A stretch of 64,000 nucleotides of DNA from Nectonema munidae (lineage: Eukaryota; Nematomorpha; Nectonematoida; Nectonematidae), in contig JAUIRK010000536.1 of assembly GCA_030549495.1 (NCBI GenBank), positions 310,001 to 374,000 on the forward strand, given 5' to 3'. This document shows, in pieces, positions 52,982-64,000 of the stretch. A program made the position numbers and the translations under genes. The notes below the pieces were generated by a model. It worked only from the letters and a program-made list of their open reading frames with translations, did not search any database and was not told where the DNA came from. Within the stretch, counting starts at the first letter, position 1, and every line of letters begins with the position of its first letter.

Positions 52982-53607
52982 CAGGGGCGGATCTAGAAAT
53001 TGGCATTAGGTAGGGCGGGGCGGATTTTACCAAACTAGAACTCAAATTTGAAGCAGATAAATTTAAGCTTTATCAAAATTTTTAAGCTATTTTTATCTTA
53101 TTTTGGGTAATAGTTTAATAAAAAGCGAAAATTGCCATTTTATCATAAAACTTAGAGTATCATAATAATATATCAAAAATTATAAGTTTATTGTTAGAAA
53201 GTAACTAGATTAAGAACTAGGAAGATTAAGGAGTCTCATTCGTCTAGGACACTTTTTAGCATGCATATCAATAATGGTGTCAAATCCCAATCGAATGCCT
53301 CTGTGAACAAAAAGAAGAATGAGAGCATTAAAACGATCCCCATTCATTGAACTGCAAAGTGAATTGATGTGGTAAAACTTGATGTGTTTAAATAATAAAT
53401 TTACAACAACAAATTGGATAATATAAAAGTAATAAATGAGACACTTAACTACGCTTGAAACATAAAAAACTTTATAGGGCTTCTCATTTTAGAGAAAGAT
53501 TGAATCTAAAAAACGAGTTGCAGAAGCCATCATAATATTTGAGTTCTACGAAAAAAATTAAATCGTGCATTTTTAGGGTAGGGTAGGCCTACGGCGGTTC
53601 CGCCCCC
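52982..53607. mobile_element. Probable hAT-type element (CAGGGGCGGATC end)
   Basis: Begins CAGGGGCGGATCTAG, a common hAT-type terminus, and ends about 625 bp later in GGCGGTTCCGCCCCC, its approximate inverse. The GC-rich ends contrast with an A+T-rich interior. No clean target duplication and no transposase were seen. Confidence 0.5.
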
Positions 53608-56600
53608 TTTTAAATCCCCCAGTGGAGTTTTAAGCGTCAAAGTCATTGATTTTGAAAGTGCAACTCCTATTTTTATCCAAGAAAATTATCAGATAAAGGT
53701 ATACTTTTAGAAAAATTAGAAATTAACTAATTTCATGTTATTTTTATATAAGCATAATTTGTATATCCTTTAATTAATAAAAAAAAATATATAATTTTAA
53801 TATGAAGCTTTACACAAATTATTTTTAATTTAAAGAATAATGAACATAATTTTGACTTTTAACTTTCGTTTTATTTGAATACAAGTTGTACAATATCAAA
53901 CACACAATTAAATTGATCTCGTGATTTGATAACTTTTTTCCAATGAATAAATGAATAAAATTATAACATATGTTAACATTTTAAAATAATGGAACATAAA
54001 TGAAAGTAAAGGTAACAAAGGGTGTTTTCATCGAGAAGACACCATCGCGCCGCTTGTATCGAACTATGAGGAAAGCAGGCTTGATGCGGGATCGTACCCA
54101 AGACCTTGAGTTATCGAATCCAGCATCTAACCAACCCTATACCCTAAAGTTTAAAGTAATGTCTAATATTCAATCAAAAATTTTTTGATTTTATATATGT
54201 TACAGGTTATTTAAAGAAAACTTGTAACTCTTGTATATTTTAGTCCACTACGCCTTTTTGTCTTTTAGCAAATCTTTCCCTTTTCTGCCTTGTTCTTTAC
54301 TAATTACAAGTTACCATTTCGTAATTCTGATTCAGTTTTCTAAATCTCCTACAAGTGTGAATTTGAATCACATAACAGAAAATGCTTACAATTTAGTCGT
54401 GGGCGAATATTAGAATCTATTTAAAAAAAAAGTTATATGAAGCAGAGTGCAAAGCCTTGACTTCAAAGCTCAAAACACTTATTTATTCAACACTTCATTT
54501 TTGATGAACTTAACAAAAAACTGAATATTCAATCAAATCGTGAATAAAAACTTTGATATGCATTTTCCAGCTTGGATAAGTGCACTATGTCATTAGTAGT
54601 TTAAAGTCTCAATTAACACTTAATGAGATCAACTCAAAAGACTCTAAGCGGCATTGTTACTAGAGGTTGAGTTGAGAATCTGCTAGCCAACCATGATATA
54701 ATTACGCGCATATACAAAACATATAGGAAAGAAACAAATAGAGAGAAGCACTTGTCAAGAAAGACACTCTATTTCTTCTCTACCACAATGAGAACTTGAG
54801 AGAAAATTCCCTTAACGATTTCTTACAAGCTGTTAGAAGAACTTGAGAGCTTTATAAACTCTTCAGAAACACCCATTCCAGATCCCAAGCACAATTAGCA
54901 GAGAGATACAAGGGTGCCAACTTTTTAAACAAGAGAGTATACGAGGTGTATTGTGCTATTATTAGCAAATTTGCAAGTGCATATTGGCGGAGTCAGTAAG
55001 TGCAATAATGAAGAAAGACATTCTACCTACAAACTCTAATTATGCCGTCTTCTCATTAAGACAATGAACACTTCCCATATTGAAATTGTTATTTGTTGTT
55101 TTGGATCTCACTAAGACAAAGAACATTTCCCATATTTAAATTGTTATCGTGGGTAAGAAAGCATGACTAGACACATATTATTGATTTCTCGATAAAATTG
55201 CTCGCATATAGACGTAAATCTTAGAAAACCGAATTACACACTAAATTATCATGAAGAAAGTCCACGGTAAACGTACAAAGTCTTTTTCGGATCTAATCTC
55301 TTCATGAGAACAATTCTAGGATGGACTGTCTGATTTCGTTCATGATACAAATTTCGTTTTAAACTAGATACTAACATTATTTTCATATATTTCAATGATT
55401 ATAAAAACAAACGATTTTTCTTAAGCTATTTAAAGTACATGAAGATACGAGGTAAATCACAAAAAAACATTAAACATTATTTGATTTATACTTTTGAAAT
55501 GTAATGTTATCGCTTATCAGTGATATTAGGCATTTTTTAATTTTTCAATCTTCATCAGGCACCGAATGAGGAAAGATACAGACAAAAGTTGTTTTTTGAG
55601 ATATAATCCACGTTTAAAATTTTAGCAGTTGAAATCAGAAAGTTTTAGAGTAGAAAATTTCGAGAGATAGAGATTGGAATGAAAAAGAATAACAATAAAT
55701 TAACTTTAAAATAAACATTTATTTGAAGAGTTTTTCAAAAATAAAAATTGGTCGATAAATTGAAATTTTCAGCAGCTTTCCTCCAAACATGTGTAAAAAG
55801 TTTTACTTCGTGTCGTTGCATCATTTTTTAGGAAATTTTCTTGAAAAAAACATCACGGAAACTTGCTAGTTGAGGTTCAACAAAGACAAACTGGTGTGGA
55901 AAAACGAGGTTTAGTTTGAAGAAGTATTGTTGTATCTTTTTTAACAAACATTTAAATCCATGTTTGTGTGTTTTATGATAAGCACTATGGCTCTTATAGT
56001 CTTTGTTTGAAAGCTAGTTTAAGAACCATTTTTTCAGGAAAATTTTTCCTTGAATTTATAAGTTCATTCTTTACCAGATGTCAGAAGTTAGTATAATATT
56101 TATACATACGTCATCTCACAGTGTTTTACTTACATGTTTCACCTAATTGATCCAAGAACCATTAAGTGTTGTATACATCAATTTATAATTATATTGATTA
56201 TAATTTCAAAAGATTCTAAAATTCTCTATATGATAAACTTCGGAATGATTTTGAAACTTGAACATTTTAGATAAAATTTCGTTCAAAGTCTATTGCAAAT
56301 TTCTTCCTGTATTGTATAGTAGGATTGTCCAAAACGTCATCACAACTTTTGAAGAAGGACTGACTTTGTTGGTCTTCTTCTTTTGTAATCTCTTCTTGTT
56401 TTTCACGATATAAAAGTAGAATGAGAACGTATCGCCTTTTTGTATCAAAGTACGGAAAAAAATTTTGCCAATATTTTTAGGGTTCAAGTTTCACAACAAT
56501 AAAATTTAAACGAAAAAGGCATACTCTTTCTGTGCCATTAAAATGCTCTCTGTTAAAAAGGCGTTCAACTTTTCATGGGTAAAACAACTGAATTCAAAAT

Positions 56601-56722
56601 ATCATAAATCTTATGGGAAACACAACTTTAGTGCTTGAAACATTTATGTTCACTGATTTTAACATAAATATTCTTATTTCTTGGCGAAACAAAAGATCAA
56701 TTCTATAAGAGCAAGGAGTTAA
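53608..56722. other. Region with SINE and an imperfect tandem repeat; no gene
   Basis: Besides the SINE at 54000-54140, an imperfect duplication (ACACTTCCCATATTGAAATTG / ACATTTCCCATATTTAAATTG, shared over about 50 bp) lies at 55050-55150. 54600-55050 is slightly GC-richer, with TTATAAACTC and a plus-strand donor-like AGTCAGTAAGTGC; no frame is convincing. Confidence 0.4.
54000..54140 (-). repeat. tRNA-derived SINE (copy 2)
   Basis: On the minus strand a tRNA-like head is present: TGGTTAGATGCTGGATTCG (A-box region) and GGGTACGATCCC (degenerate B box), followed by a tRNA-unrelated body (CATAGTTCGATACAAGCGG) and a tail near CTTTACC. It explains the open frame read on the plus strand here, which is not a gene. 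Confidence 0.7.
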
Positions 56723-57149
56723 TGTTGATATCGATTTTCAGCTCAGATATTGATTCTGATTCGTCCACTTTATACCCTTTACAGTTTTCCTTATGTCTAA
56801 ACCCACATTTATCACTTGATTTGGAAGAACTTAATGTTTCTGAAAATAATTTTATATACATCAAAAATTAAGTATTTAATCACATAAGAAAATCAGGAAC
56901 TTGTGATGTTTGTTCTACATTCTAATCATTTTAAACTTTAAAGTTGTCTAAAGCATGATTCAAGTTCCTTTCTCTCCAAAAGAATGCGCATGCATGAATA
57001 TAAGACTTACGAGAGACATTATGTTAAAAAAAAATCACCGGATGCAAGAGATGGAAAGAAGAGATATTGAAGTAGAAAGAAGACTTCTTTACAAACGTAG
57101 TTCAAAGAACATTTGTTCAAAAGATGATATCTATGAAGACTTTAAGTGA
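56723..57149 (+). CDS. Two adjacent coding-like plus-strand stretches, unrecognised
   Basis: From an ATG near 56729 an open frame gives SSDIDSDSSTLYPLQF and an acidic LDLEELNVSE end, stopping near 56870. From 56955 a second frame runs 64 codons to TGA, with a charged, helix-like part MQEMERRDIEVERRLLYKR and SKDDIYEDF. Composition is unlike the Phe/Leu/Asn/Lys-rich chance ORFs in this DNA, so these may be exons or remnants of one coding sequence. No splice pair was convincing and no family is recognised. Confidence 0.25.
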
Positions 57150-59374
57150 AGAATATTTTTATGTGCATCTTTCTTTTATTTTTAGATAATTTTTTATTTC
57201 AAAAGTTTGAGATTAAAATTAGTTTATCATTTTTTTTTATAAATTGCGCAAAAACTATCTCCATAAACTGATACTGCATAAAGAAGGAACAATATTGAAA
57301 GAGGTACTTTTTTATTTTATACCATTTAAAATGTTAAAAACTTAATTTTTGCTACTGTTAGAGTTTACACTTAATTTTGATTTTAGTAAAAATTTAAATT
57401 TAAGGTATATTTTGAGAGCGCAAATTCCATTAATTTTAAATTCTTCTTTTTTCATTAAAATTTTTGACTTATATTCTAATTCTCTTTCTTTTATTTTTGT
57501 TTAGTTTTTACCTTTTACATTATTTCATTTATCATAAAAGCAATCATTTTATTAATTTCTTATTTTTCTTATGAATAAATCAAATTGAAGTTTTTATCAA
57601 TTCAATACAAAAAGCTTAAATAAAGTAACGTCATTATTTTTAAATTATAAAATATGTATAGACAAAATTTTAAGAACATAACTAAAGCTTAACTTAACTG
57701 AAATAATAAAATGTTTTCAAGCTAGAGTAATTTTTTTATGATATAAAAAATTGCAAAAACACATTTTAACTAAAAATTTATTAAAAAATATGAGAACTGT
57801 TAAAAGGTTAAATGTAAATTATATAGCATGTGTAAATAAGCAATTTTAGATATTTTTTATTATTACATTTTTTTTATTATTATTATTTAAGATTCAACTT
57901 TACTTTCCCATTTGATTTGATAACTTTTTGTCGAAGTGATGTAAAAATTTTCATTTAACTTTACACAACAAAAAAAATTTTTTATAAAAAATATAATAAT
58001 GTAAAGGATAAAAATGGAAATTAAATATACAAAAAAAAATGAAAAAAGGCTAATTCAAAATGAAAAATATGATTTTAAAGTGAAATTATTTATTAGTTCA
58101 AGAATCTTTTCATTATATATCCGTTGTTGTTAGTTAGCTAATCACAAAAAAAAATCTCTTTTAGAAATCTATCCAGATAAATAACTTATAATTTACTAAG
58201 AATTGAAACTAGCTAGAAATTAACTAACTCTAAATATACCTCATTTAAAAATAAGATAAGAATTATGACGACAAATATCGGCTGTAGAACTTAAAAATTT
58301 GGAAATTACAGTGTCTTTATTTTTGTCGTTACAAAAATATGTCTTCTAACTGAAAAAAGCCTGATTTTTTTGCTATCCAGATAAAATTCATTATACACAA
58401 GGAAATTATTTTCTAATAAATTCAAATACCACGTCATCAATTCAAGATGAAGAAGCAAAAATTACAAGAGTCAATTTTTTAGAAAAAAATGCTAATAAAA
58501 TTATTCGCAAAAAGAACTATAGAGATAATTAAAAAAATTCTCTATTTTTTTAAATCGTAAAGTAAGTTCTCTTTTGAATTATGTAAAATCCACTCTTTTT
58601 AAAATTAAAAAAAGTCTTAAAATTTCAAAAAATTGGACTGATCTGATTGGATAAAAAAATGGAATAATTTTTAACCAATCAAATTACAGTAGAATCAAAT
58701 CAATTATTTTGAAGATTTCTTGAATTAATTTTTACTGGTCATTTGAACTATTAAAAAATTTAGAAACCAATTGGCTAAAAAATGTCATGACTTTCAATTT
58801 ATTCGAGCAAAATTAGTTTAGGAGTAAAGCTAGAGATCATCAACCTTATTTGTACAATCGTATAAAAAATGATAAAATTGATGATTTTATTACCTTCATC
58901 AGACACTCATTTTTGATTCAAGAATAAAATATCGTTATTTTAAGAGAATATCTCCTATTACTACTACCCTCCACTGCTTAGCTCGTCAAATGAGGGAAAG
59001 ATGATAATTTTTTCGTTTTGCTAATGATAAAAAAGTGTTGAGGCCATATATTTCATATGCATATTAATTAACAACTTTAAAAATTTACATATTCCAAGAT
59101 GACGTCTGACGCAATTTTTAAGAGCTGTCTAGCCTTGAATTGATCAAAAGAGAGTTAGTTGCTCAGTTATTGAATTGAAATAAGTATTCCTGAATTTAAA
59201 AATGATATTACATTTCTTTAGTAAGACCAGGGAGGGCAAGAAATGAAAATCGTTTGTTTTAAATATTTAAAATTTATTGAAATATACAGCAAGCAACCAG
59301 CTTTATAAATTTAATTATTAAACATACTTGCTCACTTATTAATTAACTGACCAAATTACTTTCAACTAATCATA
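57150..59374. other. A+T-rich region, nothing recognised
   Basis: Long A and T runs. One CTGATGAAG motif on the minus strand at 58896-58902 precedes an A/T stem, similar to the 32.7- and 55.5-kb motifs. No coding signal. Confidence 0.45.
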
Positions 59375-60191
59375 TACAGTAAAACCTCGTTATCTCGAAT
59401 TTGAAGGGATCAAACAAAAACTTCGAGATATCCAGGTGTTTGAGATATCCAAAATATCAAGAAAAACTATTATCAAGTCTATTTTTTGAAAAATAAGTAA
59501 TATGTTTTTTGTCTGCTTGTTAGATCTAAAGTAACTCTGCTAAAATAAATAGATCCTGGTATCTTTTTAAAGTGCATTTTATTTTAAATCAACGTCAGTA
59601 AGTCGGACTCAAAGAGATAGAAAGTCCAAAAAATGTTAGATGATTTGATGAAGGCATAAAAAACTATGAAAATCCATGATCCTCACACATCGTATATGCC
59701 TAGTTTTACATCACTTCTCTAAGCAGCTTTGATGATGTTGACATATAACTTTCATTAAGATTTTCATTACAAACTTAATTTATTGAAAAAAAAATATGGC
59801 AACAAGTGTTGCATAAATAAAATTTTAAACACTGAAATTTATTAGGGAGAAGGGAGAGAGGAGCAAAATGCGTTTTTGTCCCCTAGGAAAACATTAGGTG
59901 GAGGCGGAGAGGGAAAGGGTCCCTGATGTATTGCTGCAATATTGCTAGAGAACATTTATTTTTTATTATTGGTGTTTGGTTGTAAATGATAATTATTTAC
60001 GTATGTAAAAAGTTCGAGATAAACATAGTAAATGTGATGCTTGTAACAATTAAATACTTCGAGATATCCGCGTTATTCAAGATATCAGAGTTCGAGATAG
60101 CCAAACTTATTTACATGTAATGTATAGGGAAGTTCGTACCATAAAAGAACTTTGAGATATCACATGTTCGAGATATCGAAGTTTCACTGTA
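59375..60191. mobile_element. pogo/Tigger-like non-autonomous element
   Basis: Inverted ends CAGTAAAACCTCGTTATCTC and GATATCGAAGTTTCACTG (59377-60189, 813 bp), flanked by TA. The CAGT...ACCTCG terminus and TA duplication are those of pogo/Tigger elements of the Tc1-mariner superfamily. Both ends repeat TTCGAGATATC-like motifs in direct and inverted orientation. No transposase is left. Confidence 0.85.
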
Positions 60192-60227
60192 TATAACTAA
60201 CTAAGTAACGCAAGGATAGTGAGTAAA

Positions 60228-60347
60228 ATGGGTTCGATGCGGGGTTTCGCTAACTCAAGATCTTGTGTTCGAACCAGCATCAAGTCTCCTTTCCTCATAG
60301 TTTGATACGAGCGATGCCTATCTCGAAGAAAACATCCCACAGTACTC
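60228..60347 (+). repeat. tRNA-derived SINE (copy 3)
   Basis: Opposite-orientation relative of the 54.0-kb copy: GGTTTCGCTAACTCAAGATC, a B-box-like GTGTTCGAACC, then CTCATAGTTTGATACGAGC and TCGAAGAAAACATCCC. It lies directly beyond the pogo-like element that ends at 60189. Confidence 0.7.
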
Positions 60348-60877
60348 TTCAATTTTAAAATAGAGCTAACTAAAGTAATAAATTTTTAATAAATCGCTTC
60401 AATTACATAAATCTTAAGTATATACATAATATTACTTGGATAAAATAGTCTGAGACAAAATTTAATGAAAGGATCATAGTACTTTAACATTACTATGTCT
60501 GTTAGCTTGCTTACAAAACCTGATTGAAGGAAACTTTGATGCATATCCTTGAATTGATCCGATAAATAATTTGGCGCACAATTTACAAGAGCAAATCTTT
60601 GAAATCAGGGATAACAAGGATCTGTGAATCAATCCAAGACGTTGTTAAATCAATGACAAAAAGGAGTGATGTGCAAGAACAAGATGAATTCCCTAAAGGA
60701 ATTCTTGCCTTTTAAGTAATTGCTTTGTAGAGTTTGACTTTTAAAAAGGCTTTCTTCATTTTATCACTAGCAATGAAGTTCTAACATATATTATATATAT
60801 AGTGAACGGGGGAGAGAAATTGATTCATATCTTACTTGCATCGCCAAAGTATATGAATTACATAATTGAAGAGTTGA

Positions 60878-61339
60878 TTAGAGAAATTGCATTCTTTCAA
60901 ATTTACAGGAAATATTGAAATCAATGCAATCACTCTCTATCTTTGCAAGAAGACAATTATAATGAAGAAGAAATAAATAGATGGGGAATGAAGAATATAA
61001 TGATGCTTTCATCATCTCTCCATCTTTAAAAAACAAATATTGTAAAGACAAATTTGGTGAAACGTGGAATTTATTTAGTATGCAATGATTCAAGTTTTCG
61101 ATCTCCTCTACCAAAGACAGGCGAAACTTGAGCAAAAAAATAAGGCAGAACCCAAACTCAAAAAAAGATTTTCCATTTCCAATATTTTTAATTGTTGAAA
61201 AATGTGTACATCGAGTTAAAAGTGTTTCATTAAAATCGTTTTGACGGAGCATAAGATAAAAAAAAGTTTTATTGAAAGCAATTATTCCCTCTACCCTCCA
61301 TATAAAAAGATGTCGATTGATTCGGAAAACACTAAACAA
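60878..61339 (-). CDS. Long hypothetical ORF, 153 codons
   Basis: The longest uninterrupted ATG-started frame in the window. The product is rich in Phe, Leu, Asn and Lys as expected from translated A+T-rich DNA, has no signal peptide, domain or repeat, and no clear splice sites. Length alone makes it somewhat unlikely by chance, but codon content does not support it. Confidence 0.15.
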   Translation of the reverse strand: MFSVFRINRHLFIWRVEGIIAFNKTFFYLMLRQNDFNETLLTRCTHFSTIKNIGNGKSFFEFGFCLIFLLKFRLSLVEEIENLNHCILNKFHVSPNLSLQYLFFKDGEMMKASLYSSFPIYLFLLHYNCLLAKIESDCIDFNISCKFERMQFL

Positions 61340-62238
61340 TATTCACCCTAGGTGCTATAACATTTTATAGCATAAGCGAGAAAAATAGTCTTTCCTGATG
61401 ATGATGGTGCGCCAATTCTTATTTTAACTCAATTTCAAATCTTAACCTTTGCATAGATTCATCCTACATAGCAAAATTTCCGATCACTATGTCCTTCCAC
61501 AGATCAACAACTATCTATTTGGTTACTCCTCGTAAAATGCATAATTTCACCATTTTAAAATGGTAAAATGAAGTCAGCTCATAGTAAAATTTGCTAATAA
61601 AGTGTTTATATCACGTAATGCATCGTAAAATTTGGATTCACACAAATACCACAAACACATAATAATTATTCAGAACTTACTGAGTTCTGAAGATGTTACT
61701 AATGTTACTAATCATCATTAGTTACTTCTGAGTTACTAATGATGCACATCTTTCTGCCAGAATTGCGGATAAACTAAACCTTTTATCTATCCCACTTATT
61801 ATCTTCGTTTGAGGAGTTGATGTTGAAGGAAGTGCTTATTCATAGATTGATCTAATAATAATCTTAGTATCGCAAAAAAATTTACGCGCGAATGATCAAA
61901 AAATTGGAAGTAGCATTGATTGCAATAACCGGAAGCACGAGAATTTTCAAAGAGTAGATGGAAAATAAGAAGGTATATTGGATTGGACAAGAATCAAGTG
62001 TAAAAACTTACTTTGAAACGAAAAATGTCAAACTAATATTCCCTGCTACTTGAGAAGATGATGCATGTTATTATTATTTACTCTTGTGCGCAACCATTAC
62101 GATTACTTCACTGAAAACTGTTTGATATAAATGAAGTAATTACAGCGTAACAATGCGTATAATTATAGCATGTTGCTCCTGCCTTTTCAAGCTTCTAGCA
62201 TGCACTCACAATAATTATCAGCTTTCTCCTCTTCTCAG

Positions 62239-62486
62239 AGTTGTAGTGGAATCGGCAATTCTTCTTTATGAGACCTTTTGATATGATCATTTTCTCTATG
62301 GCAAGGAAATATCTTTCATCTCTTCTCTTTCTCGGCGTCCTCATCTCACAAATGTTATTATGCTTTGGAGGAAGAACTTCGATCAAAGGACTTCTTTCCA
62401 AAGAGAATCACATTTGTTTCAATTCATATCGTGATGGAACGCAGTCAGTGCTGAAAAACGGATTTTTATTGGGCAAAATGTTTTAA
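62239..62486 (+). CDS. Candidate small secreted protein (or first exon) with signal peptide
   Basis: A strong acceptor or initiator-like site (tttctcctcttctcag) ends at 62238. Downstream, ATG at 62268 or 62298 opens a frame; from 62298 it begins MARKYLSSLLFLGVLISQ, with a basic start, a hydrophobic core and a small-residue region FGG, then a polar part to TAA at 62484-62486 (63 residues). G+C is higher than the flanks. A possible internal donor GTCAGT exists. No family is recognised, and the mature part has two Cys at most. It could be chance. Confidence 0.35.
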
Positions 62487-64000
62487 GCACCACATGTTAT
62501 AGAAATTTCCAAAATAATATTTGAAGACAGTGTACATTTTTTTGTTTCTATTTTTATATTAAATAACGACATAAAAACAAAAAAATAAAAAAGTGCTTAA
62601 ATATAAAATCGTAAAAAAATATTGATTTAGTTCGAAAGAATAAACAATTGAAATAATGTCAGTTGAAAAAAAGAATTCAATGAATTCGAAGAAGGATAAA
62701 ATTCAATCAGATCAAAACCTGATAATTTTTCACTAAATTCGTTGTTTTTGGTGTTGGAATTGGACTCTTGACTTGAGGTGCTCCAAAGACTGTAAATCAA
62801 GAAATTTTGGCAATTGCGTGTTACAAAAAAGTTCGAGTATAGTGTTCAATTTTAGCGAGCAATCAAATATTTTCAAAATGACCTTCATATGTTATACTTT
62901 CTTTTCTAAACAGGAATTTGAGATTCGAGAGTTAAATTTCCGCAAAATATCAGCTTTTCGCGACAGTTTCATGATTTATTACAATATGCGAAAATATTGA
63001 AAATGATCTGTTAAGATATGCAACTGATAAAATCTAGAAGGCTCACTTAGAAAACCAATGTGGTATAATAAAGGTGTTACCAAAAAATGATATTATTTGT
63101 TATCAATTAAAAAAAGTAAAGTAAAAACTGATTAATTGTTTTTTATCAATTAGAAATAAAAAAAGAATTTTATCAATTATAGAAATAATAAATAAATTTT
63201 TTATTTAGAATTGAATCAAAACAAACAAATTAAAAAAATGATAAAATATAAATAAAAATGGTAAATCAAATAATCGATCAATATCATGTTTCATTATTTT
63301 AAAAACTAACATATATTTATTCAAAGTTTTTACAAAATTCAGACTTTGGATACTTAAAAATTTTAAATAATTAAAACGAACTTTTTCTTCCGGCTTTGAT
63401 TAATTTAAGGAAGCGTCATTCATTTGCTTATAAAAAGTAAACTTTTTAAAAAAAAAACTTAAATGCTTATAAACAAATTTGATTACTAAATTTTATTAGA
63501 TACCAACATATAACTCTGATTAATACGCAAGCATATCATTTACAATTTTAAATAGCTTGAACCTCAAATACCAACAGATTTTTCGCTTTTTATCAAGAAA
63601 ATGAAATGCTAAGTTTTTTTTAATTGTATGTTGAAAATAATTTTCAATCGTAATTTTTTTTCTCATAAAATTTGCAAAAAGTTGCAATGTAAATATAAAG
63701 ATGGAAATTTTTTTTCGTTTTTTTAAATCGGGACTTAAATAAAATTTGTATCCTTGAATTTCGTTTAAGTTTCAAAATTGATATATTCTCGCGAAAAAGA
63801 TGATGGTTAACAGATATTTTAAGAATCTGGTTTCTAACGTTGTTGAAGGAAAAATCTAGAGTATTATAGACAACGTATTTTACCTATACTTTATAATGGA
63901 ATAAAAACTTATTAAATAAAGGTCAGGGTAAAAATCTGTTTTTATTGGTGCTTTCTACGAGTTATAAAATAATAGTTACCACTATTTCTATATAAATGAA
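62487..64000. other. Right end of window, no gene seen
   Basis: A short Cys-containing plus frame (RCSKDCKSRNFGNC) at about 62773-62820 follows the signal-peptide ORF and could be a downstream exon, but its acceptor is poor. The rest to 64000 is A+T-rich with no signal. Confidence 0.4.

Noticed and set aside
54000-54188. 62-codon plus-strand frame
   Set aside because: It lies across a tRNA-derived SINE read from its reverse side; related sequence recurs at 1253 and 60228.
1-64000. CRISPR arrays, operons, ribosome-binding sites, riboswitches
   Set aside because: Introns, TSP1/Ig/PLAC domains and eukaryotic transposons show that this is animal DNA; no regularly spaced repeats were seen.

Overview
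The window is A+T-rich eukaryotic DNA (roughly 70% A+T by eye) with spliceosomal introns, dispersed LINE, SINE and DNA-transposon relics, and only short coding islands. Gene content and repeats suggest an arthropod, possibly a crustacean such as a copepod. The species call is inference and cannot be proved from the window alone.

The main gene lies on the minus strand and fills about 6.6-35.3 kb. Eighteen coding exons could be assembled by hand; all splice phases agree and together they give 1079 residues plus a stop. The protein is a secreted extracellular-matrix protein of the ADAMTS-like class, most like the punctin/ADAMTSL1-ADAMTSL3/MADD-4 (fly nolo) type. In order it has a thrombospondin type-1 (TSP1) module, an ADAMTS cysteine-rich domain, seven TSP1 modules, one Ig domain, a linker, three TSP1 modules and a C-terminal PLAC domain. 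No metalloprotease domain is visible and the usual ADAMTS spacer is not seen. The exon with the start codon and signal peptide was not identified with certainty; 41611-41671 is the best candidate but its phase does not join directly to the first recognised exon.

The left end (1-6 kb) holds a decayed hAT transposase, a decayed LINE and, at 5726-5895, the last exon of an unrecognised plus-strand gene. That gene and the ADAMTS-like gene converge tail to tail, their stop codons about 0.9 kb apart, each with a plausible poly(A) signal.

From 35 to 64 kb no gene is clear. This part contains moderately GC-richer islands (37.1, 44.2-44.6, 50.6-51.1 kb) that could be alternative first exons or promoters of the ADAMTS-like gene, a 62.2-62.5 kb plus-strand ORF with a good signal peptide, and many transposable elements. 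These include TTAA-flanked (piggyBac-type) MITEs, hAT elements with 8-bp duplications, a pogo/Tigger-like element flanked by TA, a palindromic short element present about six times, tRNA-derived SINEs in three kinds, and A/T-rich ends carrying hammerhead-like motifs of the sort known from Penelope-like elements.
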